In this document: positions 16,739 to 25,608 of the stretch, piece by piece | Position numbering within the stretch: the first letter of the stretch is position 1 | How the letters are laid out: every line of letters begins with the position of its first letter | Assembly (NCBI GenBank): GCA_030648295.1 | Contig: JAUSID010000199.1 | Span: forward strand, 1-53,463 | Direction: 5' to 3' | From: Opitutaceae bacterium | GTDB taxonomy: Bacteria; Verrucomicrobiota; Verrucomicrobiia; Opitutales; Opitutaceae | DNA length: 53,463 bases | The notes under the pieces: model-generated | The model's input: only the letters and a program-made list of their open reading frames with translations | Told to the model about the DNA's origin: nothing | The model's database searches: none | Position numbers and translations under genes: made by a program

Positions 16739-17602
16739 ATGTCCCGCCTCCCCATAACCAAAACTCCGAAGCCGTATGCAGGCGGCGCCTTCATCCGCTC
16801 GGAAAGCGGCCGGACGTTCCCGCTGCGGGACGCGAGCGGCGCGTTTTTTGCCAACATCCCGCAGTGCACGCGGAAGGACCTGCGCAATGCGGTCGAGGCG
16901 GCCGCCAAGGCGGGGCCGGGTTGGGCGCGGCGCACGGCCTACAACCGCGGACAGATTCTGTACCGGCTCGGCGAAATGCTGGAAGGCCGGCGTCAGGAGA
17001 TGGCGGATACGCTGGTCCGATTCGGTGACGAGGCGGCCGCCGCCGCTCACGAGGTCGACACGTGCATTGACCGGCTGGTTTATTATGCGGGCTGGGCGGA
17101 CAAGTATGAGCAGGTGCTCGGCAACGTGAATCCGGTCGCCTCGCCGCACTTCAACTTCACGGTGACGGAACCGATGGGTGTCATCGGCGTGATTGCGCCC
17201 GATGCGCCGTCATTGCTCGGGCTGATTTCGCTCGTGGCGCCGATCATCGTCAGCGGCAACACCGTCGTCGCGCACGTCTCGGAGAAATCGGCCTATCCTG
17301 CCATTCTCTTCGGCGAGATGCTGGCCACGAGCGACCTGCCGGGCGGGGTCGTGAATCTGCTCAGTGGGCTGCGCAAGGAACTGGTGCCCACGTTCGCGAC
17401 CCACACCCATTTGCGTGGGCTCAGTGCGGTGGCGAATGCCGATGAGCGGAAGGCGATTCGACTCGGCGCGGCGGAGAGCGTGAAACGCGTCCACTTCGCG
17501 GACGCGAGTACGGCGGGCTGGTTCGAGGACTCGGCCCAGAGTCTTTATCGGATCCGGGACTTTCTGGAGTTCAAGACGACCTGGCATCCGATCGGCGCTT
17601 GA
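16739..17602 (+). CDS. Short ALDH-like protein lacking catalytic residues (ALDH16 second-domain type)
   Basis: A 287-residue protein similar to the N-terminal and cofactor part of ALDHs: PYAGGAFIRSESGRTFPLRD, VTEPMGVIGVIAPDAPSLL and LPGGVVNLLSG. The ALDH nucleophile Cys and the ELGGK Glu are missing, and the protein ends with FLEFKTTWHPIG. In ALDH16 proteins a second ALDH-like domain of this size and without active-site residues is fused behind a normal ALDH. Here the two are separate adjacent genes. The likely role is a structural partner of the upstream ALDH. The start at 16739 (MSRLPITKTP) avoids residues coded by the spacer. Confidence 0.85.
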   Translation: MSRLPITKTPKPYAGGAFIRSESGRTFPLRDASGAFFANIPQCTRKDLRNAVEAAAKAGPGWARRTAYNRGQILYRLGEMLEGRRQEMADTLVRFGDEAAAAAHEVDTCIDRLVYYAGWADKYEQVLGNVNPVASPHFNFTVTEPMGVIGVIAPDAPSLLGLISLVAPIIVSGNTVVAHVSEKSAYPAILFGEMLATSDLPGGVVNLLSGLRKELVPTFATHTHLRGLSAVANADERKAIRLGAAESVKRVHFADASTAGWFEDSAQSLYRIRDFLEFKTTWHPIGA

Positions 17603-17679
17603 GGGGGCGTTCCGGCCGGAGCGGGAACGCCATTTTCGCCCAACGTAGCCGCCGAGGTAACAGACTGGGTGAGGAGCCT

Positions 17680-17762
17680 GTCATTCTGAGCGCCAGCGAA
17701 GAATCCAACAGGATACCCGCATGCCCTCGCGCTGCTGGATTCTTCGCTACGCTCAGAATGAC
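17680..17762. repeat. Dispersed palindromic element (TCATTCTGAGCG type)
   Basis: Arms GTCATTCTGAGCG...GAAGAATCCA (17680-17707) and TGGATTCTTCGC...CTCAGAATGAC (17736-17762) form a long hairpin with a 28-nt loop. This sequence type recurs as a scattered intergenic repeat in several bacterial phyla, and its false translation (ILSASEES...FATLRMT) is familiar. The rest of the 17603-17825 gap holds no gene. Confidence 0.85.
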
Positions 17763-17825
17763 ACGCAGGGACGATATTGATGAGTTTTCACGCCGTCTCG
17801 TAACGATGCTGGCGGTTTTTCCTGG

Positions 17826-18167
17826 CTAAGCCTTCGTCGCCCGTTTCGGCGCATTCTCGGCCATCCGCTCGACCATGTTTTCCAGGCGGCGCTGGCGAGT
17901 TTCCGGCGTTCGCGCCTGTTCCAGCAGCTCGATCACCATTCGCCATGTTGACGGTGACGCCCGCTCCAGCGCGGCGGCGGCGGTGGGACGGAATTGCAGC
18001 GCTCGCCTGAGATCCGCGGGCAGCGGAACCTTGTGCGAGGTGGACGTGCGCTCGAGCGCGACCTCGACCGCGGCGCCCGCATCCAGGCCGGCACGCCGGA
18101 ATTTTCCCGGGGTGAGCCGCAGGGTCCGGCGGACGCACTGGCCGGACCGGACGCGGTCCAAGGCCAC
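17826..18167 (-). CDS. YdeI/OmpD-associated (OmdA-domain) protein, 5'-truncated
   Basis: The 113 residues carry the C-terminal end of a DUF1905-like barrel (RTLRLTPGKFRRAGLDAGAA) and a full OmdA domain (VPLPADLRRALQFRPTAAAA, then SPSTWRMVIELLEQARTPE and TRQRRLENMVERM). Family members are usually 150-200 residues with the whole barrel, so the N-terminal 40 or more residues are missing. The first residues (MALDRVRSGQC) look like chance sequence. The break coincides with the start of an unrelated gene remnant on the other strand at about 18170, pointing to a deletion junction. It may still be translated but is probably non-functional. Confidence 0.65.
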   Translation of the reverse strand: MALDRVRSGQCVRRTLRLTPGKFRRAGLDAGAAVEVALERTSTSHKVPLPADLRRALQFRPTAAAALERASPSTWRMVIELLEQARTPETRQRRLENMVERMAENAPKRATKA

Positions 18168-18171
18168 AGGA

Positions 18172-18642
18172 GATCACAATGTGACCGGCGACAGCCTCGG
18201 CGGCGGCAGGTTGGCCATGAACCTCGCCGCGGATCCGCTCGCGCCGCAGCCGCACTTCCACCTCAACCTGAAGGTGGACAACGTCAACCTGCCGGCGCTG
18301 AACGAGTCCATGAAGGCGATCGCGAAGGTGGATGTGGGCCGCGGCACGTTTCGCATGGTCGCCGAAATGGCGGGGAAGGACGGCGGATTCCAAGGCTACG
18401 TGAAGCCGTTCTTCGAGGACTTGGATTTCAACAATAATCTTTTCCGGCACGGGTTCGTGCGCGCGTTCAACCCCGTGATCGAAGGGTCGGTGGACCCGGA
18501 CAATGTGCTGCCGAGTGGCAAGAGCGCCGATGGCAAGGATGTCGCGGAGGTGAAGGACGAGAAACGAAAGCCGCGCCAGAGTGACGACGATGGGCCCGGG
18601 GCCCCGACCGGTCGCGAATCGACAACCAAGCGGCGAAAGTAA
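18172..18642 (+). pseudogene. DUF748-family gene remnant (C-terminal part)
   Basis: A plus-strand frame (open from 17875, but only coding-like from about 18172) reads NVTGDSLGGGRLAMNLAADPL, HFHLNLKVDNVNLPALNESM and VDVGRGTFRMVAEMAGKDGG, ending FQGYVKPFFEDLDF. These match the end of DUF748/AsmA-like membrane-associated proteins. After EDLDF it jumps to LFRHGFVRAFNPVIEGSVD, as if the usual intervening segment were deleted. No plausible start precedes the conserved part. The start abuts the truncated OmdA gene. Confidence 0.65.
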
Positions 18643-18771
18643 CCGCGGCGGCTGCCGCATCGGGCTTGCGGCGGCGAGATGCGCTTGTGAGAGTCGCGGG
18701 CGTCGGCCACCCGCAAGCAGAACCGGCATGTCGAGGGACCCCGCTGCTGTGGCCGGCACGGCCGCCGGATC

Positions 18772-19548
18772 ATGATCGAAGCCCACCAGCTCACCAAAAC
18801 GTTTCGTGACAAGAAACGCGGCGAAATCCACGCGGTGCAAAACGTCTCGTTTCGCGTCGCCCCGGGCCAAATCTACGGGCTGCTGGGCGCGAATGGCGCC
18901 GGCAAGACCACGACGCTGCGAATGCTCGCGACGCTGCTGCGGCCGACGAACGGCACGGCGGTGGTCGCGGGGCACGACGTCTGCGCCGCGCCGGAGAAGG
19001 TTCGCGCGAACGTTGGTTTCCTCGCCGCCAGTACCGCGCTTTACGGCCGCCTGACGGCGCGCGAGATGATCACCTATTTCGGCCGGCTGAACGGCATTCC
19101 CGACGTCGAAATCAAGACCCGCACGGCCCGACTGGCGGATGAACTCGACATGGGCGACTTCCTGGATCGCCGTTGCGACAAATTTTCCACGGGGATGAAG
19201 CAGAAGACGTCGATTGCCCGCACGTTGATCCACGACCCGGCCGTGATGATTTTCGACGAGCCGACGGTGGGCCTCGACATCATGGCTGCGCGGACGATCG
19301 TGCGGTTCGTCCGTGACTGCCGCGCTCGCGGCAAGACGGTCATTTATTCGACGCATATCATGAGCGAAGTGGAGAAGCTCTGCGATGTCATCGGCATCAT
19401 CCACGACGGACAGCTGCGCGCCGAGGGCACGCTCGAGCAGCTGCGGCAGCAATTCAGCCAACGCGAGATGGAGGAGATTTTCGTCCAGGCGGTGACCGGC
19501 CAATCGGCCCCGATGACCTCCGCCAGCGCCGGCGTGGCCGTGCCATGA
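18772..19548 (+). CDS. ABC transporter ATP-binding protein (NatA-like)
   Basis: A 258-residue ATPase with Walker [10 protein letters not shown] (about residues 39-47), Q-loop region [18 protein letters not shown], signature [15 protein letters not shown] (F-S-T-G-M instead of LSGGQ, as in NatA), Walker [13 protein letters not shown] and switch His in [10 protein letters not shown]. It overlaps the permease gene by 4 nt (ATGA), so translation is coupled. It powers the exporter encoded next; substrates of this group include Na+ and small organics, unknown here. Confidence 0.92.
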   Translation: MIEAHQLTKTFRDKKRGEIHAVQNVSFRVAPGQIYGLLGANGAGKTTTLRMLATLLRPTNGTAVVAGHDVCAAPEKVRANVGFLAASTALYGRLTAREMITYFGRLNGIPDVEIKTRTARLADELDMGDFLDRRCDKFSTGMKQKTSIARTLIHDPAVMIFDEPTVGLDIMAARTIVRFVRDCRARGKTVIYSTHIMSEVEKLCDVIGIIHDGQLRAEGTLEQLRQQFSQREMEEIFVQAVTGQSAPMTSASAGVAVP

Positions 19549-20786
19549 GTGCGAGCAACATCGCGACGGTATATCGCAAGGAGTTGCGCGACATGCTGCG
19601 CGATCGGCGGACCGTGCTCTCGATGATCATCGTTCCAACGCTCGTGATGCCGGCGCTGATGATGGGTCTCGGCTTCGTGTCCTACAAAATCGTGCGGCAG
19701 GCCCGCGCAACGGCGCCAACGGTCATGATTATTGGCGGCGCCGATTCACCCAGGGCGCGTAACGCGCTCGCCGCGCACGAAAAAATCAAGGTCGTGCCCA
19801 CCGCGGATGACTGGAAGATTCGGATCGCGGAGAAGAAGGTCCGTGCCGCGGTCGAAATACCGGCCGGTTTCGATGCGGCGGTCGAGCGGGCGGAGCCTTC
19901 GACCGTGAAAATCTACAATCACGAGGGTGAGATGCGGTCCGGCTTCGCCGTCAGCGAAGTGCGGCGTTTCTTCACCGACTACCGCGAAAAAGTCATAACG
20001 GCACGGCTCGAGCAGCGCGGGCTGCCCGCGTCGTTCGTCAAACCATTCGAGATCCGGACGGAGAATGTGGCGCCGCCGGAAAGGGTGGGAGGCAATATCG
20101 TCGGCGGCATCATCCCCTATCTTTTCATCCTGCTCGCATTCACCGGCGCGATGTATCCGGCGATGGATCTCACGGCCGGCGAAAAAGAGCGCGGCACCAT
20201 GGAAACCATCCTGTGCAGCCCGGTGGCGCGCATGGATTTGGTGTTCGGGAAATTTCTGATGGTGCTCACCGCCTCGCTCGCGACGGTGCTATTTTCGCTG
20301 CTGTCGATGGGGCTTACGTTTTTGATCGGGGGCTCGCTCCTGGCGCGGATGGGCGGCGGGGCGGCCGCGGCCGGTGCCGCCGCGCAAGCCGCGGCCGCCG
20401 CGCCGTCACTGCCATCGCTCGATCCCCTGGGAATGGTTGCCGTCGTCGGCATGGTTCTGCCCATGGCGGTGCTGTTCTCGGCCGCGCTGTTCACGATTTC
20501 GCTTTTTGCGAAGAGCTACAAGGAGGCGCAGAGCTACGTTTCGCCGCTGATCATCGTCATCATCATGCCCGCGGTGATCGGAATGCTGCCCGGCGTGGAG
20601 CTGAATCTCCGGCTGGCACTCGTGCCGATTCTCAACGTCTCTCTCGTGAGCAAGGAACTCGTGTCGGGCGTGTGGCACTGGGATTATCTCGGGCTCATCT
20701 TCGGCTCGACCTGCGTTTACGCCGGCATTGCGCTCGCACTCGCGGTGCGAATGTTCAATCGCGAGGATGTGATCTTCCGGGCGTAA
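19545..20786 (+). CDS. ABC-2 type permease (NatB-like)
   Basis: A 413-residue membrane protein with one N-terminal membrane segment ([19 protein letters not shown]), a large extracytoplasmic domain (about 50-180), then five or so membrane segments from [20 protein letters not shown] onward. [16 protein letters not shown] is the conserved cytoplasmic loop of NatB/ABC-2 permeases. An Ala-rich insert (about 268-285) lies between two membrane helices. It forms the exporter with the ATPase overlapping upstream. Confidence 0.9.
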   Translation: MSASNIATVYRKELRDMLRDRRTVLSMIIVPTLVMPALMMGLGFVSYKIVRQARATAPTVMIIGGADSPRARNALAAHEKIKVVPTADDWKIRIAEKKVRAAVEIPAGFDAAVERAEPSTVKIYNHEGEMRSGFAVSEVRRFFTDYREKVITARLEQRGLPASFVKPFEIRTENVAPPERVGGNIVGGIIPYLFILLAFTGAMYPAMDLTAGEKERGTMETILCSPVARMDLVFGKFLMVLTASLATVLFSLLSMGLTFLIGGSLLARMGGGAAAAGAAAQAAAAAPSLPSLDPLGMVAVVGMVLPMAVLFSAALFTISLFAKSYKEAQSYVSPLIIVIIMPAVIGMLPGVELNLRLALVPILNVSLVSKELVSGVWHWDYLGLIFGSTCVYAGIALALAVRMFNREDVIFRA

Positions 20787-20907
20787 ATTTCCGTCTAAAT
20801 GAGGCGGCCCCAAGGTAAACCCCGGGTAAAAGCCCCCCGCTACGTATAGCGCGTGGAAGGAAAACGGAGTATCGTGGTCGCAGAAAACAACTGCACTCCG
20901 AACCCCC

Positions 20908-21492
20908 ATGAACTCAATCGTCACATTTCCACCCGCGTTTCCCGAGTTGAAACTCCCCCGGTCCGCTGACAAGTGGGCCGCCACCCTGGACGAAGAGCGT
21001 CGCCGGTTGCAGGAAGATCTCGACGCGTTGCGCGAGCGTGAGGCGAACCTCCGCGAATACGAAGCCCGGCTGCGCGGATGGCAGGCCGAAATCGACGCCG
21101 GCCGCGCGGCCGCCTCGTCGACCCGCACGGTAACCCCCACCCCTTTCCACCGCCCGACCAGCAAGTCACCGTTCGTCGATGATGCGGCGCTGCAGGCCGC
21201 GTGGGAAAAACTGCATCGCGCGCGCGAACTGCTGGAAGCGGAGCAGTCCTACCTCCGGGACGATCGCATCGCGATCAAGGATCAACAGGATACGCTGAAG
21301 CATCGCGAGGAGGAGCTTGCCACTCGCGAGGCCCACCTGGCTCAGCGTGAAGCGCTGGTGTTGGCGGCGACGGTGGGGCCGGTGCCCGCGCCAGCGCCAG
21401 CGAAAGCGAAAGCGTCGGCAAAATTGACCGTGAACCGGATCACGTGCGCCCCCTTTGAAATGGCCCGCTCGGTTCTGTGCGGGAAGAAGTAA
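20908..21492 (+). CDS. Coiled-coil protein of unknown function
   Basis: A 194-residue soluble protein with two predicted coiled coils, about 24-66 (LDEERRRLQEDLDALRERE onward) and about 90-150 (LQAAWEKLHRARELLEAEQ, then HREEELATREAHLAQREALV), joined by a Thr/Pro linker. An Ala/Pro/Lys segment leads to a C-terminal TCAPFEMARSVLCGKK. There is no signal peptide. A strong intrinsic terminator starts 29 nt after the stop, so the gene ends its own transcript. The family is not recognised. Confidence 0.75.
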   Translation: MNSIVTFPPAFPELKLPRSADKWAATLDEERRRLQEDLDALREREANLREYEARLRGWQAEIDAGRAAASSTRTVTPTPFHRPTSKSPFVDDAALQAAWEKLHRARELLEAEQSYLRDDRIAIKDQQDTLKHREEELATREAHLAQREALVLAATVGPVPAPAPAKAKASAKLTVNRITCAPFEMARSVLCGKK

Positions 21493-21520
21493 ACACAATC
21501 TGGGTTCGGAGTTTGGAGGG

Positions 21521-21550
21521 GCGGCGGTCTTCGGATCGCCGCTCTTTTTT
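21521..21550 (+). terminator. Intrinsic terminator with UUCG tetraloop
   Basis: A 9-bp stem (GCGGCGGTC / GATCGCCGC, one G-U pair) around TTCG at 21530-21533, followed by a T-run to 21550. It closes the coiled-coil gene. Confidence 0.9.
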
Positions 21551-21888
21551 TGCGTTCAAACGGCAGCATCGTGGTCCGTGCACGTCTGGGCTGGATACAA
21601 TCCGCGGATTACCAGCGCTACAGTCTTCAGCCCGAGAGGGCAGCACAGTCGTCCCCCCGCGAGAATCGGCTTGCGCGGCGGGTGCGACGTCCTCATCTGA
21701 CTCACCCCGTGAAGTCCCCCGTACAGCTCGTCGTTTCCTCGTGCGTCAATATGACGACGATTAAACGCGCACGCTGGCACGGGTCGGCTTGGCGACGATG
21801 GTCCTGCGCTGAAATTATGCGCCACGGCTGAAAGACGCCGCTGTTTCCACCGCCAAGCCCGACTCACCCGAGTCGGGCTTTTTGTTTT
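21551..21888 (+). ncRNA. Candidate non-coding RNA between two terminators
   Basis: A gene-free stretch bounded on the left by one terminator and on the right by another. A transcript must therefore start inside. A TACAAT -10-like hexamer lies at 21596-21601 without a good -35. Local pairings include GGGTG/CACCC around 21680-21706 and CGTGCG/CGCACG around 21740-21772. No RNase P, tmRNA, SRP or tRNA hallmark was found. A 26-codon ORF (21750-21830) with two Trp pairs is an alternative small product. The class is unknown. Confidence 0.35.
21855..21888 (+). terminator. Strong intrinsic terminator
   Basis: A perfect 11-bp stem, AAGCCCGACTC (21855-21865) with GAGTCGGGCTT (21870-21880), a 4-nt loop and TTTGTTTT after it. 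It ends whatever is transcribed from 21600-21850. Confidence 0.93.
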
Positions 21889-21918
21889 CCCCCTTCCACG
21901 TGCTTCCACCGCCTGCCA

Positions 21919-21946
21919 CCTGTCCCCTGTCCCCTGTCCCCTGTCC
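21919..21946. repeat. 7-nt tandem repeat CCTGTCC x4
   Basis: Four exact heptamers in the leader of the methyltransferase-like gene, 14 nt before its ATG. It has the same unit length as the GAACCCA-type arrays elsewhere in the window but no inverted partner. Confidence 0.9.
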
Positions 21947-21960
21947 GTCACCTCCCCGCC

Positions 21961-22755
21961 ATGCTCACCCTCGCTCCTCCCTTGCCTTCTTCAGCCGCTC
22001 CACCGCGGGCGGCGCCTCCCGACCGGCCTGCGTTTGCAAGAATCACATCGGGTCGCTCGCTCGCCGACTACGCGCGGGTGTTTGCGTTCGAGGTTATAGC
22101 CTGGCGCGGCCGCGATGTGCTGGACGTCGCGGCCGGGACCTCGTCGTTCGTCGCTGAAGCCTGCGCCCGCCGAATCAACGCCGTGGCCGTCGACCCGATA
22201 TATTCCCGCCCGGAAGAATTTCTCGACGACGCCTGCGCTGGATCGGCTGGCTTCGCAGGGTGGCCGCAGGGCGCGGCTGCGCCGCTTCGGAACGATCGGC
22301 CGGGCAATACCGCGAGGCACGGCGTTGTTTCGCGGCCGATCCATTCGCGGCCGTTCATGCCGGCGGATGCGGACCGCCGCACGCCGGCCGAGCGGTTTCG
22401 CGACGACTACCAGGCGCATTATGCGCATGGCCGGTATGTGGCGGGCGCGTTGCCGCGGCTGCCGTTCTTCGATGCCACCTTCGATCTGGTGCTGTGCGGG
22501 CGGCTTTTGTTTGCCGGCAGCGACGAGTTCGACGTCGAGGCGCAGGTCGCGGCGTGCCGCGACCTCGTACGCGTGTCGGCGGGCGAAACGCGATTGCATC
22601 CGGTCTGCCGGAGTGACGGACGCTTGTTCCCGGGCGTGGCGCGGTTGCGGCGCGAACTGAAGGCGGTCGGAATCGGCAGCGAGCTCAGCACCGTCGAGTC
22701 GAACTTTGGCGCTGGTGAAGACAGCATGCTCGTGCTGAAAAGACTCGCGTCATGA
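21961..22755 (+). CDS. SAM-methyltransferase-like protein with an internal insertion
   Basis: 264 residues. Motif I is DVLDVAAGTSSFVAEACARR near 51-70, followed by VAVDPIYSRPEEFL; FFDATFDLVLCGRLLF is the motif IV region and LLFAGSDEF is close to methyltransferases of the class I fold. Between about 90 and 140 lies a Gly/Arg/Pro-rich segment without methyltransferase character, whose DNA contains a 9-bp palindrome (22294-22302 with 22333-22341), as if a small repeat had entered the frame. SAM binding is likely, substrate unknown. It overlaps the next gene by 4 nt. Confidence 0.6.
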   Translation: MLTLAPPLPSSAAPPRAAPPDRPAFARITSGRSLADYARVFAFEVIAWRGRDVLDVAAGTSSFVAEACARRINAVAVDPIYSRPEEFLDDACAGSAGFAGWPQGAAAPLRNDRPGNTARHGVVSRPIHSRPFMPADADRRTPAERFRDDYQAHYAHGRYVAGALPRLPFFDATFDLVLCGRLLFAGSDEFDVEAQVAACRDLVRVSAGETRLHPVCRSDGRLFPGVARLRRELKAVGIGSELSTVESNFGAGEDSMLVLKRLAS

Positions 22756-23096
22756 GTGCCGCCACCGGAATCGCGCGGACGCCCGCGCCGCCCTATTATG
22801 CCGTCATCTTCACGAGCAAGCGAACGGAGGACGATCGTGGCTACGCCGCGATGGCGCAGCGGATGGTCGATCTCGGCGGCCGCCATGATGGTTTCCTCGG
22901 GATCGAAAGCGTCCGGGGCGCCGATGGCGTGGGCATTACGGTGAGCTACTGGCGCGATGAGGCGGCGATCGCCGCGTGGAAACGCGATACCGAACACCAG
23001 AAGGCACAGCGTGGCGGCCGCGATTCGTGGTATGAGCGTTACGAGGTTCGGATTGCGCGGGTCGAACGCGCCTACGGTTTTTCCCGCGACGGCTGA
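22752..23096 (+). CDS. Antibiotic biosynthesis monooxygenase (ABM)-domain protein
   Basis: A 114-residue ferredoxin-like ABM protein. Landmarks are YYAVIFTSKRTEDDRGYAAM, the MVDLGGRHDGFLGIESVRG strand-helix-strand, and VSYWRDEAAIAAWKRDTEHQ with the W-x-x-x-x-x-H pattern common to the family. It starts inside the stop of the methyltransferase-like gene (ATGA overlap). Many members are small heme- or quinone-handling or orphan proteins, so function is open. Confidence 0.85.
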   Translation: MSAATGIARTPAPPYYAVIFTSKRTEDDRGYAAMAQRMVDLGGRHDGFLGIESVRGADGVGITVSYWRDEAAIAAWKRDTEHQKAQRGGRDSWYERYEVRIARVERAYGFSRDG

Positions 23097-23213
23097 CGGG
23101 TGGTGTGGGTGCCGCCTTTGCGCGGCGCGCGGCGTGCGCCCGGAGCGCGGAAACCTGCCATGGCGCTTTGCAACGTTGCCGGACCGGCGGGCATGGGCTT
23201 TATTCGCCGCCGC

Positions 23214-24533
23214 ATGTCGCGCTCCCCGGGTTTCCCGCAACACATCATCGCTCGCAAACGCGACGGTCACGCGCTCACCCCGGAGGAGATTGCCTCCTTC
23301 GTCCGCGGGGCGACCGACGGCTCGTGGGCCGATTACCAGCTGAGCGCGATGCTGATGGCGATCTTCCTCCGGGGGATGACGCCGGAGGAAACGGCGGCGT
23401 ACACCGGGGCGATGATGCACTCCGGGGTGACGGCCGACCTGAGCTCGGTGAAACAGCGGAAGGCCGACAAACATTCCACCGGCGGCGTCGGCGACAAGGT
23501 CTCGCTGCACCTCGCGCCCATGATCGCCGCCTGCGGCGTCGCCGTGCCCATGATCAGTGGCCGCGGACTCGGCCACAGTGGTGGCACGCTGGACAAGCTG
23601 GAGTCGATTGCCGGGTTCCGGGTCGATCTTTCCTTCGAGGAATACCGCGCGCAACTCGAGCGAATCGGACTCTGCCTGATCGGCCAGACGCGCGAACTCG
23701 CCCCGGCCGACCGGAAATTATATGCGCTGCGCGATGTCACCGCGACGGTCGAATGCATCCCGCTCATTTGCGCCAGCATTCTCTCGAAAAAGCTGGCCGA
23801 GGGGACGGACGTGCTGGTCGGCGACGTGAAATTCGGACGCGGCGCGTTCATGAAGACCAAGGCCGACGCCCGGCGGCTCGCGCAGGAATTGGTATCCGTC
23901 GCAACGTCGATGGGCACACCGATGCGTGCCGTGCTCACCGCGATGCACGAGCCGCTCGGACGTACGGTCGGCAACGCGCTCGAAGTTGTTGAATCGATTG
24001 CGTGCCTGCACGGTCGTGGCCCGGCCGACACGATGGCGGTCACCTACGCGGTCGCGGAGCAGATGCTGGTGCTGGCCGGCGCCGCGGGTTCAACCGCCGA
24101 AGCTCGGTCGAAACTCGAACAAACGATTACGAGCGGCGCGGCTCGGCGGAAATTCAGCGAGGTGATCGAGGCACAGGGCGGCGATGCCCGCGTGATCGAC
24201 GAGCCGGCGCGGCTGCCGCAGGCGCGGCTGAAGGAGCCGCTGCGGGCGACGCGGGCGGGATTCGTTGGTGACGTCGACGCGATGGGCGTCGCGCTGGCGG
24301 CGCTGCGATTGGGTGCGGGCCGCTCGCGCGCCGAGGATCGCGTGGATCCCGCCGTGGGGGTCAGCGACCTGGTAAAGATCGGGGAGCGAATCGAAGCCGG
24401 GGCGCCGCTGTGTGTAGTTCACGCGAACAACGAGGCCGCCCTGGGCGACGCCCGGGAAATGCTGGCTCGGGCAATCGTCGTGGGCGACGCGCCCGGAACG
24501 GTGCCGAGCCTCGTGGCCGAAGTGATCGGGTAG
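23214..24533 (+). CDS. deoA: Thymidine (pyrimidine-nucleoside) phosphorylase
   Basis: A 439-residue glycosyltransferase-family phosphorylase that converts thymidine and phosphate to thymine and 2-deoxyribose-1-phosphate. The phosphate-binding KHSTGGVGDKVS and the family signature SGRGLGHSGGTLDKLE are both intact. Length is normal. I chose the ATG at 23214 (MSRSPGFPQHIIARKRDG); the frame is open further upstream but those residues look non-coding. It feeds the deoC-ALDH route of the 14-17.6 kb region after a phosphopentomutase step not seen here. Confidence 0.93.
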   Translation: MSRSPGFPQHIIARKRDGHALTPEEIASFVRGATDGSWADYQLSAMLMAIFLRGMTPEETAAYTGAMMHSGVTADLSSVKQRKADKHSTGGVGDKVSLHLAPMIAACGVAVPMISGRGLGHSGGTLDKLESIAGFRVDLSFEEYRAQLERIGLCLIGQTRELAPADRKLYALRDVTATVECIPLICASILSKKLAEGTDVLVGDVKFGRGAFMKTKADARRLAQELVSVATSMGTPMRAVLTAMHEPLGRTVGNALEVVESIACLHGRGPADTMAVTYAVAEQMLVLAGAAGSTAEARSKLEQTITSGAARRKFSEVIEAQGGDARVIDEPARLPQARLKEPLRATRAGFVGDVDAMGVALAALRLGAGRSRAEDRVDPAVGVSDLVKIGERIEAGAPLCVVHANNEAALGDAREMLARAIVVGDAPGTVPSLVAEVIG

Positions 24534-24568
24534 CCGGTCGGGGCCGACTGGCTCGACTGTGTGCCCGG

Positions 24569-25411
24569 TCAGCTCAGCGACTGGGCCGATGCAAAAATGG
24601 CTTCGCCGTTCACCCAGCGTGCCGCCGCGCCGCGCGTATTCAGTGCGATTGCGAGCGCGCTGTTGAGCTCGTACATGTTCGCATCGAGTCCGGCGGACCT
24701 GAGTGCCCGGGTGAAGCCGATCGCGACGCCTGCCGCCACGAAACCTTCGTGCCGATCACCGTCCGGGCCTGCGGTGGGCGAGCCGGCAGGCCGAACGCTC
24801 CGGCTGCCCATCGTTGCGGCGACGGAAAATGCGTGCTGCGGACGGCAACGCAATGGTCGCGCCGCGTAGGCGCAGCAGACGTTGTCCTCGCCCTGTAGCG
24901 GGCAGGGCAGAGGCGGCAGAGCGGTGTCGCCGCGCGTGCGCGATGCGATCGCTTTCGAATTCGCCGTTGCGAGGTCGTGAATTCGCTGCTGTTCCACGTG
25001 CGATCGGTTCTGGCGGAGATCGGCGGCAATCGCCAGTGCCTCGGGCGCTGTTAATCCGATCATACCTTGACCCGTTTCAGGGCACGGCACGATACGTTCC
25101 AGTTCTGCCTGGCGCGCCAACGGTAGCATCGCATCGACGGCGCGCTCCTCCAATTCCCTCGCCAGTTGGACGGCCGTGGCGGCGGTGCGTTCGGCTGCCA
25201 GTCGATTTCGAGCCAGTTCTTCGGCGGTGGTTGCTGCCCATTGCCGAAGCGGATCGCCATGCACAAAGGGCGGCCGCCAAGCCACCACCTCGTTGCCACG
25301 CTTCGTCATGTCCTGTTGTCCCCAGAACGCCGCCCGAAGGAAGACCGCTATCGCGAGCACCGACACCACGGCGAGTGCGACGACCAAGCTGACCAGCACG
25401 ATAGGTAACAT
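24569..25411 (-). CDS. Membrane-anchored protein with YkgJ-like Cys cluster
   Basis: 280 residues. The start at 25411 is fixed by a strong AGGAGG at 25417-25422, one of few clear Shine-Dalgarno sites here. A membrane helix (about 3-27) precedes a helical region (AATTAEELARNRLAAERTA) and a C-terminal part with CPLQGEDNVCCAYAARPLRC, close to the YkgJ/UPF0153 pattern of C-x(n)-G-x-C-x-x-Y-x-x-R-P-x-x-C-R that chelates Zn or Fe. An upstream Cys lies in IVPCPETG. The function of the family is unclear. It converges on deoA across 35 nt. Confidence 0.7.
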   Translation of the reverse strand: MLPIVLVSLVVALAVVSVLAIAVFLRAAFWGQQDMTKRGNEVVAWRPPFVHGDPLRQWAATTAEELARNRLAAERTAATAVQLARELEERAVDAMLPLARQAELERIVPCPETGQGMIGLTAPEALAIAADLRQNRSHVEQQRIHDLATANSKAIASRTRGDTALPPLPCPLQGEDNVCCAYAARPLRCRPQHAFSVAATMGSRSVRPAGSPTAGPDGDRHEGFVAAGVAIGFTRALRSAGLDANMYELNSALAIALNTRGAAARWVNGEAIFASAQSLS

Positions 25412-25608
25412 GACCGCCTCCTGGTTTGAGTCCTGGGACTCCGGGGTTGGAATTATCCGTTTGGCTGCGCCCTGATAATGGGCGCGCGGGGCGCTCCCTT
25501 CTTCGCATCCGTTGACGAAACGTGTGCAATTCTTGTTGGCCTGCGAACTCCGGCGAAGGTGCCCGGCGCATCGGCGTGAGTCGGAAACGGGCGCGGCTTG
25601 AAGCCGCG

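Noticed and set aside
17679-17829. Small protein ILSASEES...FATLRMT
   Set aside because: It is the translation of a dispersed palindromic repeat seen in many genomes, not a gene.
21750-21830. Trp-containing leader peptide for attenuation
   Set aside because: No tandem Trp codons as in trp leaders and no trp gene downstream; kept only as an alternative for the ncRNA region.
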